A program made the translations under genes and the position numbers. The notes beneath the pieces were generated by a model. The model ran no database searches and had not been told where the DNA came from. It saw only the letters and a list, made by a program, of their open reading frames with translations. This document shows positions 1-8,247 of a stretch of 64,000 nt of DNA, in pieces (positions within the stretch are counted from its first letter, which is position 1; every line of letters starts with the position of its first letter). The DNA lies in the NCBI RefSeq assembly GCF_021018745.1, contig NZ_CP063846.1:26017-90016 (forward strand). Reading direction: 5' to 3'. The stretch comes from Gloeobacter morelensis MG652769. Its GTDB lineage: Bacteria; Cyanobacteriota; Cyanobacteriia; Gloeobacterales; Gloeobacteraceae.

Positions 1-451
1 CAAGGCTAGCCAGCTGCACGCCGATGAAGACCATCGCGGGCGTTTGGGCGGTCGCCTGCCAGTCCTCTTCTTGGCGGATGCTGTGCAGCACCTTGAAGAT
101 GGAGACCAGCAAGTAAAGGCCAAAGATGGCCCGGCCGCCGTTGAAGGCCATGTCGGAGATCGTTTTGGAGACCGGGAAGGCCTGGGCCACGGATTGCTGT
201 GCCGTGTCGAATAGGTAGGCGTGGGCGGGCTCCTGCCCGTTGGCCAGGAAGACCACCACCGGCAACGCCATATACGCGAAACGTTGGAACGACTGCTTGT
301 TCTCAGCGAGCCAGGATTTGGCTTCGACGACGAATTTCATGGCGTTCAACCTGGCAACCAGGGGGTTGCCGTTGTAAGCGGCGGTCAGAGCCGCCCATTT
401 TTCGACGACCCATGCGTCGAACGGATCGAAAAGTCTCCAGAACAAACTCAT
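1..451 (-). CDS. Membrane protein, C-terminus cut by window edge
   Basis: An open frame runs from an ATG at 451 off the left edge, giving 150 residues. The N-terminal 55 residues are polar with aromatic residues (begins MSLFWRLFDPFDAW). A hydrophobic stretch (MALPVVVFLA, about 61-70) is followed by an AHA-like possible signal-peptidase site, and a second hydrophobic helix spans about 109-122 (IFGLYLLVSIFKVL). This is compatible with a small inner-membrane component of a conjugation channel, which would suit the neighbouring mobilization genes, but no family motif is recognised. The rest of the gene lies outside the window. Confidence 0.6.
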   Translation of the reverse strand, partial: MSLFWRLFDPFDAWVVEKWAALTAAYNGNPLVARLNAMKFVVEAKSWLAENKQSFQRFAYMALPVVVFLANGQEPAHAYLFDTAQQSVAQAFPVSKTISDMAFNGGRAIFGLYLLVSIFKVLHSIRQEEDWQATAQTPAMVFIGVQLASL

Positions 452-671
452 GGCAGTGTTTACTCCCGAAAATGCATGATTGATTGTTGAAGCTGAATCC
501 TTCCAAATTCATTTGGAAGAACCTTACAAGCAATATCTGTACACGCGCCCGACGAGTGCTGTCAAGGGGTTAATTCCAAATAAATTGACCCGGAAGATAT
601 TTGATCCAAAAACTTACGAAACCAAGTTTTTAAGGGAGACAATAGGATTGTCGTGTGAGTCGAATTCGGCG

Positions 672-1295
672 ATGTCCAACCGGAGTGAATGTGTGGAAGA
701 AAAGAAGCTGATGACTTTTCCGAATGGCCTGGAGGAGCTGCTTGAAGGTGCGAACCCCGGCGAATCGATCGCGAAAATGCTGGAGAGTGTAAATCCAGAA
801 AGCACAGCCCTTGCGATCGTCTTCGTGCGAGCGATGCTGGAATCGGGTCACTGGCCGACGGAGTCTTTGGGCTACCACCTGGTCCGGCCCAAACGGAGGG
901 TGAGAATGCTCACCCGCAAGCAAGGCGACAGGAATTACATCTCGTTCGGCGAACTTTGCTACGACTACGGGATCAGCCCAAGCACCGGATACCAACGGGC
1001 CGATTACGCCGATCCGAACAAGTTTCCGCGCTTCGAGGCGATCCGCAAAACCGAATGCACCATGACATTGCTGGAAGTACTCTCGAGGTCGGACATCGAC
1101 GACGAACTTTTCGACGTCCTGGCATCCCTTCTGGAACTCAATTGTCCCGAGCGGTTGATCTCCGAAGTGTTGAGCCGCCCTGAGCCGCTCGAAGAAGCCT
1201 GGAAACTGGCCCACAAAATCAGAATCAGCAGGCTCTCAGCGCTGGAGAATCTTGAGCGAAAACGGGCAGAGCGCGTGAACTCCAAAGCAACATGA
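672..1295 (+). CDS. Hypothetical protein
   Basis: About 207 residues if it starts at the ATG at 672. The frame is open back to 480, but 480-670 is AT-rich and looks like a promoter or leader. An ATG at 709 is another possible start, after the purine-rich stretch GGAAGAAAAGAAG. The middle (ISFGELCYDYGISPSTGYQR) resembles a helix-turn-helix-like segment; the C-terminus is helical and basic. No family recognised. Its 3' end overlaps the convergent gene at 1225-1659 by about 70 bases. Confidence 0.5.
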   Translation: MSNRSECVEEKKLMTFPNGLEELLEGANPGESIAKMLESVNPESTALAIVFVRAMLESGHWPTESLGYHLVRPKRRVRMLTRKQGDRNYISFGELCYDYGISPSTGYQRADYADPNKFPRFEAIRKTECTMTLLEVLSRSDIDDELFDVLASLLELNCPERLISEVLSRPEPLEEAWKLAHKIRISRLSALENLERKRAERVNSKAT

Positions 1296-1659
1296 TCGGT
1301 CCATTCGGGGCCACCCGCCCGGTGGCACAGGCAAAAACGCCGCTGCCGCACGACCATTCGCCGCATACGACCAGCTCCGAATGCCACGCTCTAAGAGTGA
1401 GGGCGACAAAATCGTCGCCCTTGTCGCCCTCGTCGCCCCGGCATTCGACCACGGGAGGTTCGTACACTCCCTGCAACACGCGCGGCAGGGCAACAATGGA
1501 CAATTTGTGCGGACGGTCACCCCCGTAGACTCCTAGATTACCGGCCCGATCTAAGCGCAGCGGCGTCGCATCCCAACGACCCAACAGCTCAACGACCATG
1601 AAAGAGCCCGCGAACCCGATGTTCAGGGCGGCGATTTCGCGCGACGTTTGTACCGACAT
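1225..1659 (-). CDS. Hypothetical protein, convergent overlap
   Basis: 144 residues starting MSVQTSREIAALNIGFAG. The start is chosen because AGGGGG lies 5 bases upstream of this ATG. The N-terminal half is a mixed sequence (ELLGRWDATPLRLDRAG), with an acidic D/G-rich patch in the middle. The last 23 codons lie antisense to the end of the upstream gene. No domain recognised. The good ribosome binding site favours a real gene, but composition alone does not prove it. Confidence 0.4.
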   Translation of the reverse strand: MSVQTSREIAALNIGFAGSFMVVELLGRWDATPLRLDRAGNLGVYGGDRPHKLSIVALPRVLQGVYEPPVVECRGDEGDKGDDFVALTLRAWHSELVVCGEWSCGSGVFACATGRVAPNGPIMLLWSSRALPVFAQDSPALRAC

Positions 1660-1789
1660 CCACACCCCCTATAATTTGGCTTTTCGGCAATATAATCACC
1701 TGAGGCCGGTCACGGCAACACCCGTCATCCTTAAGATTTCTTAAGCGGCTTGCTACTGTTGTACACTTGAGTTTAGACAGGACTTTTTT

Positions 1790-1960
1790 ATGGACGCCGT
1801 CGTCGGTTTTCTTCGGTTGATCTGGGTTGTGGCGCTCTTCGCCGCGAAGGCGGCGTTCGCTGTCGCCAATGGGATCTTGTGGTTGATCGCCGTCGTGGCC
1901 ACTGCCAACACCGCCGGAATGAACGCCGTCGAGCGGACACGCCGAAAGCCCGGCTGGTAG
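1790..1960 (+). CDS. Small hydrophobic protein (56 aa)
   Basis: A short frame with AGGA 7 bases before the ATG. The product is almost entirely hydrophobic over residues 4-38 (VVGFLRLIWVVALFAAKA, then a second Val/Ala/Ile/Leu stretch), ending in a basic tail (RTRRKPGW). This suggests one or two membrane helices with a cytoplasmic positive end. A hairpin follows at 1998-2014. Function unknown; small membrane proteins of this kind are common on plasmids and include toxin-like peptides, but nothing here shows toxicity. Confidence 0.5.
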   Translation: MDAVVGFLRLIWVVALFAAKAAFAVANGILWLIAVVATANTAGMNAVERTRRKPGW

Positions 1961-1997
1961 GCCTCCGGTCTGTATTGGCGTCGAATGCTCACAATAG

Positions 1998-2014
1998 GCC
2001 GCCCTTTAGGCGGC
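1998..2014. terminator. Hairpin between convergent genes
   Basis: GCCGCC and GGCGGC pair around a CTTTA loop, directly after the small plus-strand gene (stop 1960) and 2 bases from the stop codon of the large minus-strand gene. There is no long T run, so termination is plausible but weak. Confidence 0.4.
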
Positions 2015-2015
2015 T

Positions 2016-5000
2016 TCAATGTTCGAACCCGGTACCTTTGGAATGCTTCAACGACGCCTTCCCCTCTACACGGTGCCCCATCTTGAGGAACCTGCTGACG
2101 TCGTCTGGGCATAGGCTGTTGCGAGCGACTTTGCCTTCGACAACCGAGAGGATCACCCCGCGCTGTGCGGCGTTGACCGTCAGGTTTATTACGTCGCCCC
2201 GCAGAACGTAGCGGTTTCCTTCATACAGCCTGCGGCCTCCATCGATCGGCCGACCCCTGGAGGCGAGGATTTTGCAGGCAGCCGCCACCACGTCCCTCTC
2301 AATTTTCGCGTGGGAGGCGAGATCGGCGTCCATCATGCGCAGCACCTTCTCGACGGGCGGCTTGCCGTCTTTGTGGCTTTTACCCACCCTCGCGATCATA
2401 TCGAGGTAGGGTTTCTCCATTGCAGCCGCAGCCCGGTACCAATCTCGCAGCTTTGACAGGGTGTCTCCCGGGTCGGCCACACCGGGAGACTGTGAAAGGT
2501 ATTCGCCCAAGCGGGGGTTGACTCGCTCGATCATCTCGTGGACAACGGCCATGGCGGGGACGGAGGGGACATCCGCGGGCGCATCGACATTCGGAATCGA
2601 TAGATCAGAGGCCGTCTGAGAACCGACCAGGACTTCCGGTCCCGTGGGGGTTTTGGTGAGCGAGACAGATGCTTGCGAATTCTCGGAAACGTAGGGAAAT
2701 TCCGCTGCGAAGGCGGGGGTATCCGGCTCGCGCTGCACAGACTGAGGCGGGGTTTCCAAGTGATGACCATCGGCGGCACCAACGGTCGCGGGAACCACCG
2801 TCGGTGCCGTTGTGCCGATAACGGTCTGGGGCTCTACCAGCGATCGAACCGTTTCTTTGGAAGTCGCATGCGGCGCCAACCGGCTCGGGTCTTGTATGGC
2901 GTGGGGCGCGGAGGTGTCCGGGGGCACCTCGACTGCGGGCGAGGCATCGAGCCTGACGTCAGCAACTTGCATCTCGCCCTCTAGCTCGGGCGCGGCCTGC
3001 TCGATGCGATTCAACTGGGGCAAGTCGATCCCGAGCATGTCGCGGGCCGTGTCCCTGCCGTCGAACGCGGCCAGGCGCGTTCCCTTGCTGTAAAGGGTGT
3101 CCAGCACGGCGCCTATGTGTTCTTTGGGCACAGCCAGGACCATCTGATCCCCGCTGGAGACAAACTCGGCACCCGCCGAGCGCAGAAGGTCCGTGTCCAG
3201 GTAAAACTTGCTTCCAATGGATTTCGATTTGACCGTCTGCAGCACATACCCGCCGCCTGCATTGAATCGCCGATCGGCCTTGAGGGTCAAGGCAGCGTCG
3301 GGGTGCGACTTGGCCTGGCCCCGGCGGTGGGTTCGCTCGTCGACGAAGCGCAAAACGTCTGCCGGGGTGGGAAGGACGACGGGTTCGCGTTCAAGTTTCT
3401 CGAAAAAGTCGTACCCCTGGGGCGCAAGCACGCCCTGCCGAACATCGCCGCGGTGATCGGTGAAATTGACGAGTTTGCCGTGAAATTTCTCGAAGGCGCG
3501 CAAGACATTGCCGGTGAAAAGCTGCCGCTCCTCGCGGTTCGCCCCTTGGCGCTGGTCGAACAGTTCCAGAACCGGGGTGCCCACCAGATCCGTCTCGGCG
3601 CTTTCCAGCTGGAAGTCTTCTCCGGTGTTGATCTGGCTGAACGGCAAAACGATCTCCTTGGCGGGATCGGCAACAAGGATCGCCATTCGCCAGTTACTTG
3701 GGAGCGCCGGATTTGCGCCTTCGTGGGGCGACGCCCAGACCTGATCGACGACGCCGTACATGAAGTTGCCCGATTTCGTCGTAAGCCGCACCCGCGTCCC
3801 GGTGGGAAAAGCACCCACCGTGTCGGTCACCCGCGCAAGATGGCGGGACAATTTGTCGCTGTATGCCTGGCGTTTCTTTTGCGGTAGGCTCGCGAGTTTG
3901 GCACGTTCGAACTCGGCCGTCCCCTCGCACAATTGCCCGATGAGCGAAGCGGCCCGGAGCACCGATACCCGCTCGCAATCTTCGAGGGCGGTGGTCTCAG
4001 CAAGCCCCACCGCCCCGGCCACGCGCCCTAACACCTCCGCTGAGGTCAAAGGTTTGCGCGTCGTCTTCGCGTCGATCACCTCCAGCGCGACACCGGAGGC
4101 GAACGGGCTGTCGATGCCCTCGATGGCCGGCACCACCTCCAACGTCCCGACGGTGCGCGCGTCGAGATCGAGCGTCTCGGCCTCCAGCACCGATTCGCCC
4201 AGGGCAGCCTGCCGCTCGACGTAGGCGTTGTACTCCGTCTCGATGAGGTCGTAGAGCTTTTCTTGTTCGGCGATAGGGAGCAATGGGATGCGCCCGGTCA
4301 CGCGCGCGATTGCGTTCTCGTCGTAGGGATTTTCCCCAGTTCCGAGGGGGTGGTCGAGCCTGGCGTGCAAATCGGGGTAACCGTCCATGAGTTCCTTGAC
4401 CACCCTGTCCCCGTACTCGTTCATGAAGTCGGGCACGTCACGCACGGTGACGGCGGTGGTGCGCGCGGCGGTGGTGTTCGCATTGAGGCTCGCCATTTTC
4501 TTGGCCAGCACCGCCCCGGGCCTCTTCTCCGCCGGGATGTCCGCCATCAGCAGCGTGTAGTTCGGTGGTACCACCTGGCCGGTACGGTGCACCCGGCCGA
4601 GCATTTGCATGAACACGTCGATGTTCCGTTCGGGTTGAGCCACGATGAGGTGCCTGCGGCGCTGGTCGGCCACCTCGCGGCTCGCGTGCAGGCTGATGCC
4701 TGTGCTGCCGCTGCGGTTGAGGATCACGCAGTCGAGATCACCCGCGTTATAGGCACGGACCGTTTCGATGTTGGCGGCTTTGCTGCACTCGTCCGCGCCG
4801 CGGCGGTCGTAATAGCCCCGGCCGCCGCTGTAACGCACGACGTCCTTGCGCCCGGTGATCTCGCCGACTTTGAAACCGGCCTCGGTCAGCCTCGACTTGA
4901 TGTGATCGATGGGGCTGATGGGCATCGAGCCGAAGTCCGTCTCGCGGATCGTTTCTCGGATCGACTCGAAAAGCCTGACCGCGTAGGGACCGAGTTCGGA

Positions 5001-7901
5001 ATCGGTCAACTGGCGGTACTCCTTTTTGCCGAAAGCGTCGCCCATGCAGATGTCCCGCGAACGCACCAGGTAGCGCTCCAGCAGCCCCCCGAAGTCCAAA
5101 TCCATGCCATCGCCCGGGCGCAGGTCGTTCTGGTCGGCGTATTCGCCGATGAAACTGCCCATCGTGTTCGCGACGGCGACGAGGGGCTTTTGGGCGCGGC
5201 CGGTGGCCGGGTCAGGGTTGCGCAGCACCGCGATGGCATGGTCGGCAGTCGCCTCGGCTTTCAAACTCAAGAGCATCTGGTCGATCAGGTTGTGCATGAT
5301 CGCCGTGAAGTTGGTGCTGGTGCAACCGGCCTGGCCGATGGAATTGTCCCGGGCGATGGCCTTGGCCTCCGCTTTGAAGGATTGATCCAGCTTGGACACA
5401 CCGGACTCTTTGGCTCGGTCGAATTCGAGGATCGATCGCAAGATGCCAGCCACGTTCTCCGCGGTGGGACGATCGACGGGCACGGTGACGCACTCGAAGC
5501 TCACCCCCTCGAAACTGCGCTCGCGGCGCACGTACTGGCCCGACAGGGCGAGCATCGTCGCGAGGCCCTGCTGCATGGGGACGCTCCCCTTTTGGATAAG
5601 ACCGACGAGCGCTTCCAAACTGCCGACCGCGTGGCGCATGTCGGTGCGGCTGTAGAGGGTCATCACCGAGGGGCTCTTCGCGTAGGTGGCTGACGAGTAA
5701 AGCACGCCCTGGGCAGAAGACACCAGTTCGCGGGCGAACTCCCCCCGGCTTTTTCCGGACGATTCGCCCTCCGGCCCGCCCGCTTCGTGCGCCTCATCGA
5801 GGATAAGCAGCGACCGGGGCGCCATCGCACGCAGGAAGTCCCGCCGCAGCGTGTCCTCGCCCTTGACGGTTTGCATCTGGGAATAAGTCGTGAAGATCCC
5901 CTCGTAAGAACTCCCCAGGTTCCCCGTTTGAATGGCCTGCTGCATCTGCAGCTTGTGGTTGTCGGTGTCGGTTTTTAGGCGGGAACCGTCCGGCATCGGC
6001 ACATTCAGATTCGAATTGGTGGGGAAGGGTTTGAAGCCCTGCATCCCGACGGCGGCCAGATCCCTGCCCATGTCCGCGTACAGGTCGGGTTTGCAGGTCA
6101 CAAACAGCGGAATCCGACCGGTGCGGTTAGCGTAGCGGATGATGGCGGCGGCGACGCGCCCCTTGCCGATGCCGGTCTGATCCCCGTTGATAGCCCCCAA
6201 GCCGTTGTCGATGGCGTCGATGGCCATGGCCGTGGCGTCCACCTGCTCCGCCGCGAGCGCCGAAAAAAGTTCGCCCTCGTCGCGGAACCCCAGTTTGTCG
6301 CGCACGTACTCGTCGAGCGGCCCGACGCGCCTTTCGAGTGCGTCGAGGGCCTTGGAGAACACCAGCTCCAGGTTGCGGGGGATGAGCGTGCCGATGGCTG
6401 GCCCGCGGCTTTTCGGGCGGTAGGGAACTTGCAGCGGGGCGCTTCCTTCGGACGGAGTGCCCGGATTTCGATCTTCCTGATTTTGCACGCTCATTCCTCC
6501 CCCGTGTAACTCATCGCCTGCAACCACTCTTCCAATTCCACCTCTGCCTCTGCCAGATACGTCGCGGGCTCCAGCGGGGCTTCTATCGGCAGCCAGTCCA
6601 TCACCCCCAGCAAGCGCAACCGCTCCCTGAGTTCGTAATTGTCCACTGTGAGCGCCCTCGCCACCGATGCGGGAGTCGGCTCCTGCCGGTCGATCTCCAC
6701 CAGGTGAAACATCCGACCGGAAATCAGGTAGTGCCTCACCAGCGCCAGAGCGTCCTGGAAACTCCCTTGCGCCAGCAGCAGCTTCTGCACCCGATCCGAC
6801 AGCAGCTCCATGTACTCCGTTTCCGTCCGCACCGGCAATCTCCCCTCCCGCAATTCCACCGCCGCGAGCAATTCCGCCTGCGAGTCCCCGAGGGGCGGCT
6901 CCCACATCCACGGGCCGGTCGCGCTCCCATCTTTGTTCATGCACCAACTCCTCAAGTTGTTCAAAACTGCCGTATACTCTGGGCACAGCGGCGGCCGGCA
7001 ACGGCCGCGAAGAAATCCCGCGCCCTTCGATGCGCACCACGTCGACCGGGTACCCGGTGCCTTGGCGGCCATAGACCCCGCGGGCGATCGAGTAATGATC
7101 CACGACGTTGTAGTTGTCGTAAAGGGTTTTGTAGAATGCCCTGGCCGACCGGGTGTGATACTTTTCGGAGCGACGCGATTCGTCCCCCAATTTGCCTCCC
7201 AGTATGAGCACCGCCCTTCCGCCGTCCCGCATCGCCGCAAGTGCCTTCAAAGCGATAGCATGATCGACTTCGAGGGTCGGATAATAACCGGTGTCGAACG
7301 GACGACCCCCTGCAGATTCCGCCAGCCGCCCAAAAGGTGGGTTGGCGACGACGACATCGAATTTCTCCACGGGCACGAACGAAGTGGCGTCCTCTCCCGT
7401 CACCCTCCCCATCCCCTGCAAACGCAACTCCTCCGCTCGCAGGGGATTTAGTTCGTTCGCCCAGACCCGAAGCGGGTCAGCCAGCAGCAGCAGCGCGCCG
7501 TGCCCGGCGGTCGGTTCGTAAACGCTTTTTCCAGGCCCGACGCCCGCTTGCAGCCCGGCCAACAAGGCGAGGGGCACAGGTGTGCTGTACGCCTGCCGGG
7601 CGATCGAGGTACTGGTGCGGGTACCCAGGGTAGGTTGCCTGGCATACAGATCGCACATTTGCCGGTAAGCGTCCACGGAATCGGAGGCCCCAGTAACCAG
7701 CCCGCGCGCCACCCTGACAATGGCCTTCTCGCAAGCCTCTTCGATCATTTTTGCGGCCTCGGTGCCCCCCTGGACCGGCTGGCCTAGGACTTCGCCGGCC
7801 AGCGCCCGCGCCTCCACAACGCTCGCGAAACGGCGTCCCTTGAGTAGCTCCTGCGAAAACGCCTCGACGAGGGCGCCTTCGTCATGCACCGCAGCCTCCA
7901 C
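2016..7901 (-). CDS. Adenine methylase fused in frame to Strawberry-notch-like helicase
   Basis: A single 1961-codon frame. The N-terminal part is a class I DNA adenine methylase: AdoMet motif YEPTAGHGALLL at about 128-139 and catalytic NPPF at 187-190. The second part is an SF2 helicase of the Strawberry-notch/DarB kind: Walker A QTGIGKG near 575, LILDEAHEAGG near 690, SGSTGISLHA and QMLGRVHRTGQ further on. Such proteins protect incoming plasmid or phage DNA from restriction (DarB of phage P1 is the model). Residues about 335-469 are low-complexity Gly/Ala/Arg sequence and coincide with an out-of-frame gene at 6491-6940. An ATG at 6494 with GGGGGAGGA upstream could start the helicase alone. 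The start shown is a GTG overlapping the upstream gene by 20 bases. Whether fusion, separate helicase or both are made is unresolved. Confidence 0.8.
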   Translation of the reverse strand: MEAAVHDEGALVEAFSQELLKGRRFASVVEARALAGEVLGQPVQGGTEAAKMIEEACEKAIVRVARGLVTGASDSVDAYRQMCDLYARQPTLGTRTSTSIARQAYSTPVPLALLAGLQAGVGPGKSVYEPTAGHGALLLLADPLRVWANELNPLRAEELRLQGMGRVTGEDATSFVPVEKFDVVVANPPFGRLAESAGGRPFDTGYYPTLEVDHAIALKALAAMRDGGRAVLILGGKLGDESRRSEKYHTRSARAFYKTLYDNYNVVDHYSIARGVYGRQGTGYPVDVVRIEGRGISSRPLPAAAVPRVYGSFEQLEELVHEQRWERDRPVDVGAAPRGLAGGIARGGGIAGGEIAGADGNGVHGAAVGSGAEAAAGAREFPGRSGAGEALPDFRSDVSPGGDRPAGADSRIGGEGAHSGQLRTQGAVALAGGDGLAADRSPAGARDVSGRGRGGIGRVVAGDELHGGGMSVQNQEDRNPGTPSEGSAPLQVPYRPKSRGPAIGTLIPRNLELVFSKALDALERRVGPLDEYVRDKLGFRDEGELFSALAAEQVDATAMAIDAIDNGLGAINGDQTGIGKGRVAAAIIRYANRTGRIPLFVTCKPDLYADMGRDLAAVGMQGFKPFPTNSNLNVPMPDGSRLKTDTDNHKLQMQQAIQTGNLGSSYEGIFTTYSQMQTVKGEDTLRRDFLRAMAPRSLLILDEAHEAGGPEGESSGKSRGEFARELVSSAQGVLYSSATYAKSPSVMTLYSRTDMRHAVGSLEALVGLIQKGSVPMQQGLATMLALSGQYVRRERSFEGVSFECVTVPVDRPTAENVAGILRSILEFDRAKESGVSKLDQSFKAEAKAIARDNSIGQAGCTSTNFTAIMHNLIDQMLLSLKAEATADHAIAVLRNPDPATGRAQKPLVAVANTMGSFIGEYADQNDLRPGDGMDLDFGGLLERYLVRSRDICMGDAFGKKEYRQLTDSELGPYAVRLFESIRETIRETDFGSMPISPIDHIKSRLTEAGFKVGEITGRKDVVRYSGGRGYYDRRGADECSKAANIETVRAYNAGDLDCVILNRSGSTGISLHASREVADQRRRHLIVAQPERNIDVFMQMLGRVHRTGQVVPPNYTLLMADIPAEKRPGAVLAKKMASLNANTTAARTTAVTVRDVPDFMNEYGDRVVKELMDGYPDLHARLDHPLGTGENPYDENAIARVTGRIPLLPIAEQEKLYDLIETEYNAYVERQAALGESVLEAETLDLDARTVGTLEVVPAIEGIDSPFASGVALEVIDAKTTRKPLTSAEVLGRVAGAVGLAETTALEDCERVSVLRAASLIGQLCEGTAEFERAKLASLPQKKRQAYSDKLSRHLARVTDTVGAFPTGTRVRLTTKSGNFMYGVVDQVWASPHEGANPALPSNWRMAILVADPAKEIVLPFSQINTGEDFQLESAETDLVGTPVLELFDQRQGANREERQLFTGNVLRAFEKFHGKLVNFTDHRGDVRQGVLAPQGYDFFEKLEREPVVLPTPADVLRFVDERTHRRGQAKSHPDAALTLKADRRFNAGGGYVLQTVKSKSIGSKFYLDTDLLRSAGAEFVSSGDQMVLAVPKEHIGAVLDTLYSKGTRLAAFDGRDTARDMLGIDLPQLNRIEQAAPELEGEMQVADVRLDASPAVEVPPDTSAPHAIQDPSRLAPHATSKETVRSLVEPQTVIGTTAPTVVPATVGAADGHHLETPPQSVQREPDTPAFAAEFPYVSENSQASVSLTKTPTGPEVLVGSQTASDLSIPNVDAPADVPSVPAMAVVHEMIERVNPRLGEYLSQSPGVADPGDTLSKLRDWYRAAAAMEKPYLDMIARVGKSHKDGKPPVEKVLRMMDADLASHAKIERDVVAAACKILASRGRPIDGGRRLYEGNRYVLRGDVINLTVNAAQRGVILSVVEGKVARNSLCPDDVSRFLKMGHRVEGKASLKHSKGTGFEH
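6491..6940 (-). CDS. Gene nested out of frame between methylase and helicase
   Basis: 149 residues beginning MNKDGSATGPWMW, in the +1 frame relative to the surrounding giant frame. GAGGAG lies 7 bases before its ATG, and its TGA overlaps the internal helicase ATG (sequence AATGA), the usual layout for translational coupling. The product is leucine- and glutamate-rich and helical (LLSDRVQKLLLAQGSFQDAL, later ELRERLRLLGVMDWLPIEA) with an acidic C-terminus, and looks much more protein-like than the Gly/Ala-rich outer frame over the same bases. It probably encodes a small helical partner of the methylase or helicase. No known family. Confidence 0.7.
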   Translation of the reverse strand: MNKDGSATGPWMWEPPLGDSQAELLAAVELREGRLPVRTETEYMELLSDRVQKLLLAQGSFQDALALVRHYLISGRMFHLVEIDRQEPTPASVARALTVDNYELRERLRLLGVMDWLPIEAPLEPATYLAEAEVELEEWLQAMSYTGEE

Positions 7902-8163
7902 GGCCTTCGACCCGGGAACGGACCGGGTCGGCGTAGAATCCTTGCAATTTGTCGATCAACACCGCGCTCTGGGTCTGCGAGTACACAACTTCGCCATCCC
8001 ACAGCATCTCCAGAAGACCGGGGGGAGGGTCGATCGGCAACCAACCGACCCTGTCGGCTCCGGGTCTGTCGAACATATGCGCGACGATCCGGCCATCGAC
8101 GCGAATTTGAACCACCCGGGGTCGGCGCTGTGGCGCGGGCTCGCTTTGGCTTTGATCCGGCAT
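7882..8163 (-). CDS. Hypothetical protein (93 aa)
   Basis: Starts at ATG 8163 with GGAG 8 bases upstream. The product MPDQSQSEPAPQ... has a Pro/Gln-rich start, then a compact domain (RVVQIRVDGRIVAHMF, PGLLEMLWDGEVVYSQT). Its stop overlaps the GTG start of the methylase-helicase frame by 20 bases, so the two are probably co-translated. No family recognised. Confidence 0.6.
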   Translation of the reverse strand: MPDQSQSEPAPQRRPRVVQIRVDGRIVAHMFDRPGADRVGWLPIDPPPGLLEMLWDGEVVYSQTQSAVLIDKLQGFYADPVRSRVEGRGGCGA

Positions 8164-8247
8164 GGCGAAACTCCAAAATGGGACAGGCAAAAATTTTACA
8201 TTCTTTGTTCGGAATAATTCAAATCCCTGCGAGCGAATTTCTTCGGT

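Noticed and set aside
4263..5693. 476-codon plus-strand frame inside the helicase gene
   Set aside because: Antisense to conserved helicase motifs and has His/Val/Ala-rich shadow composition.
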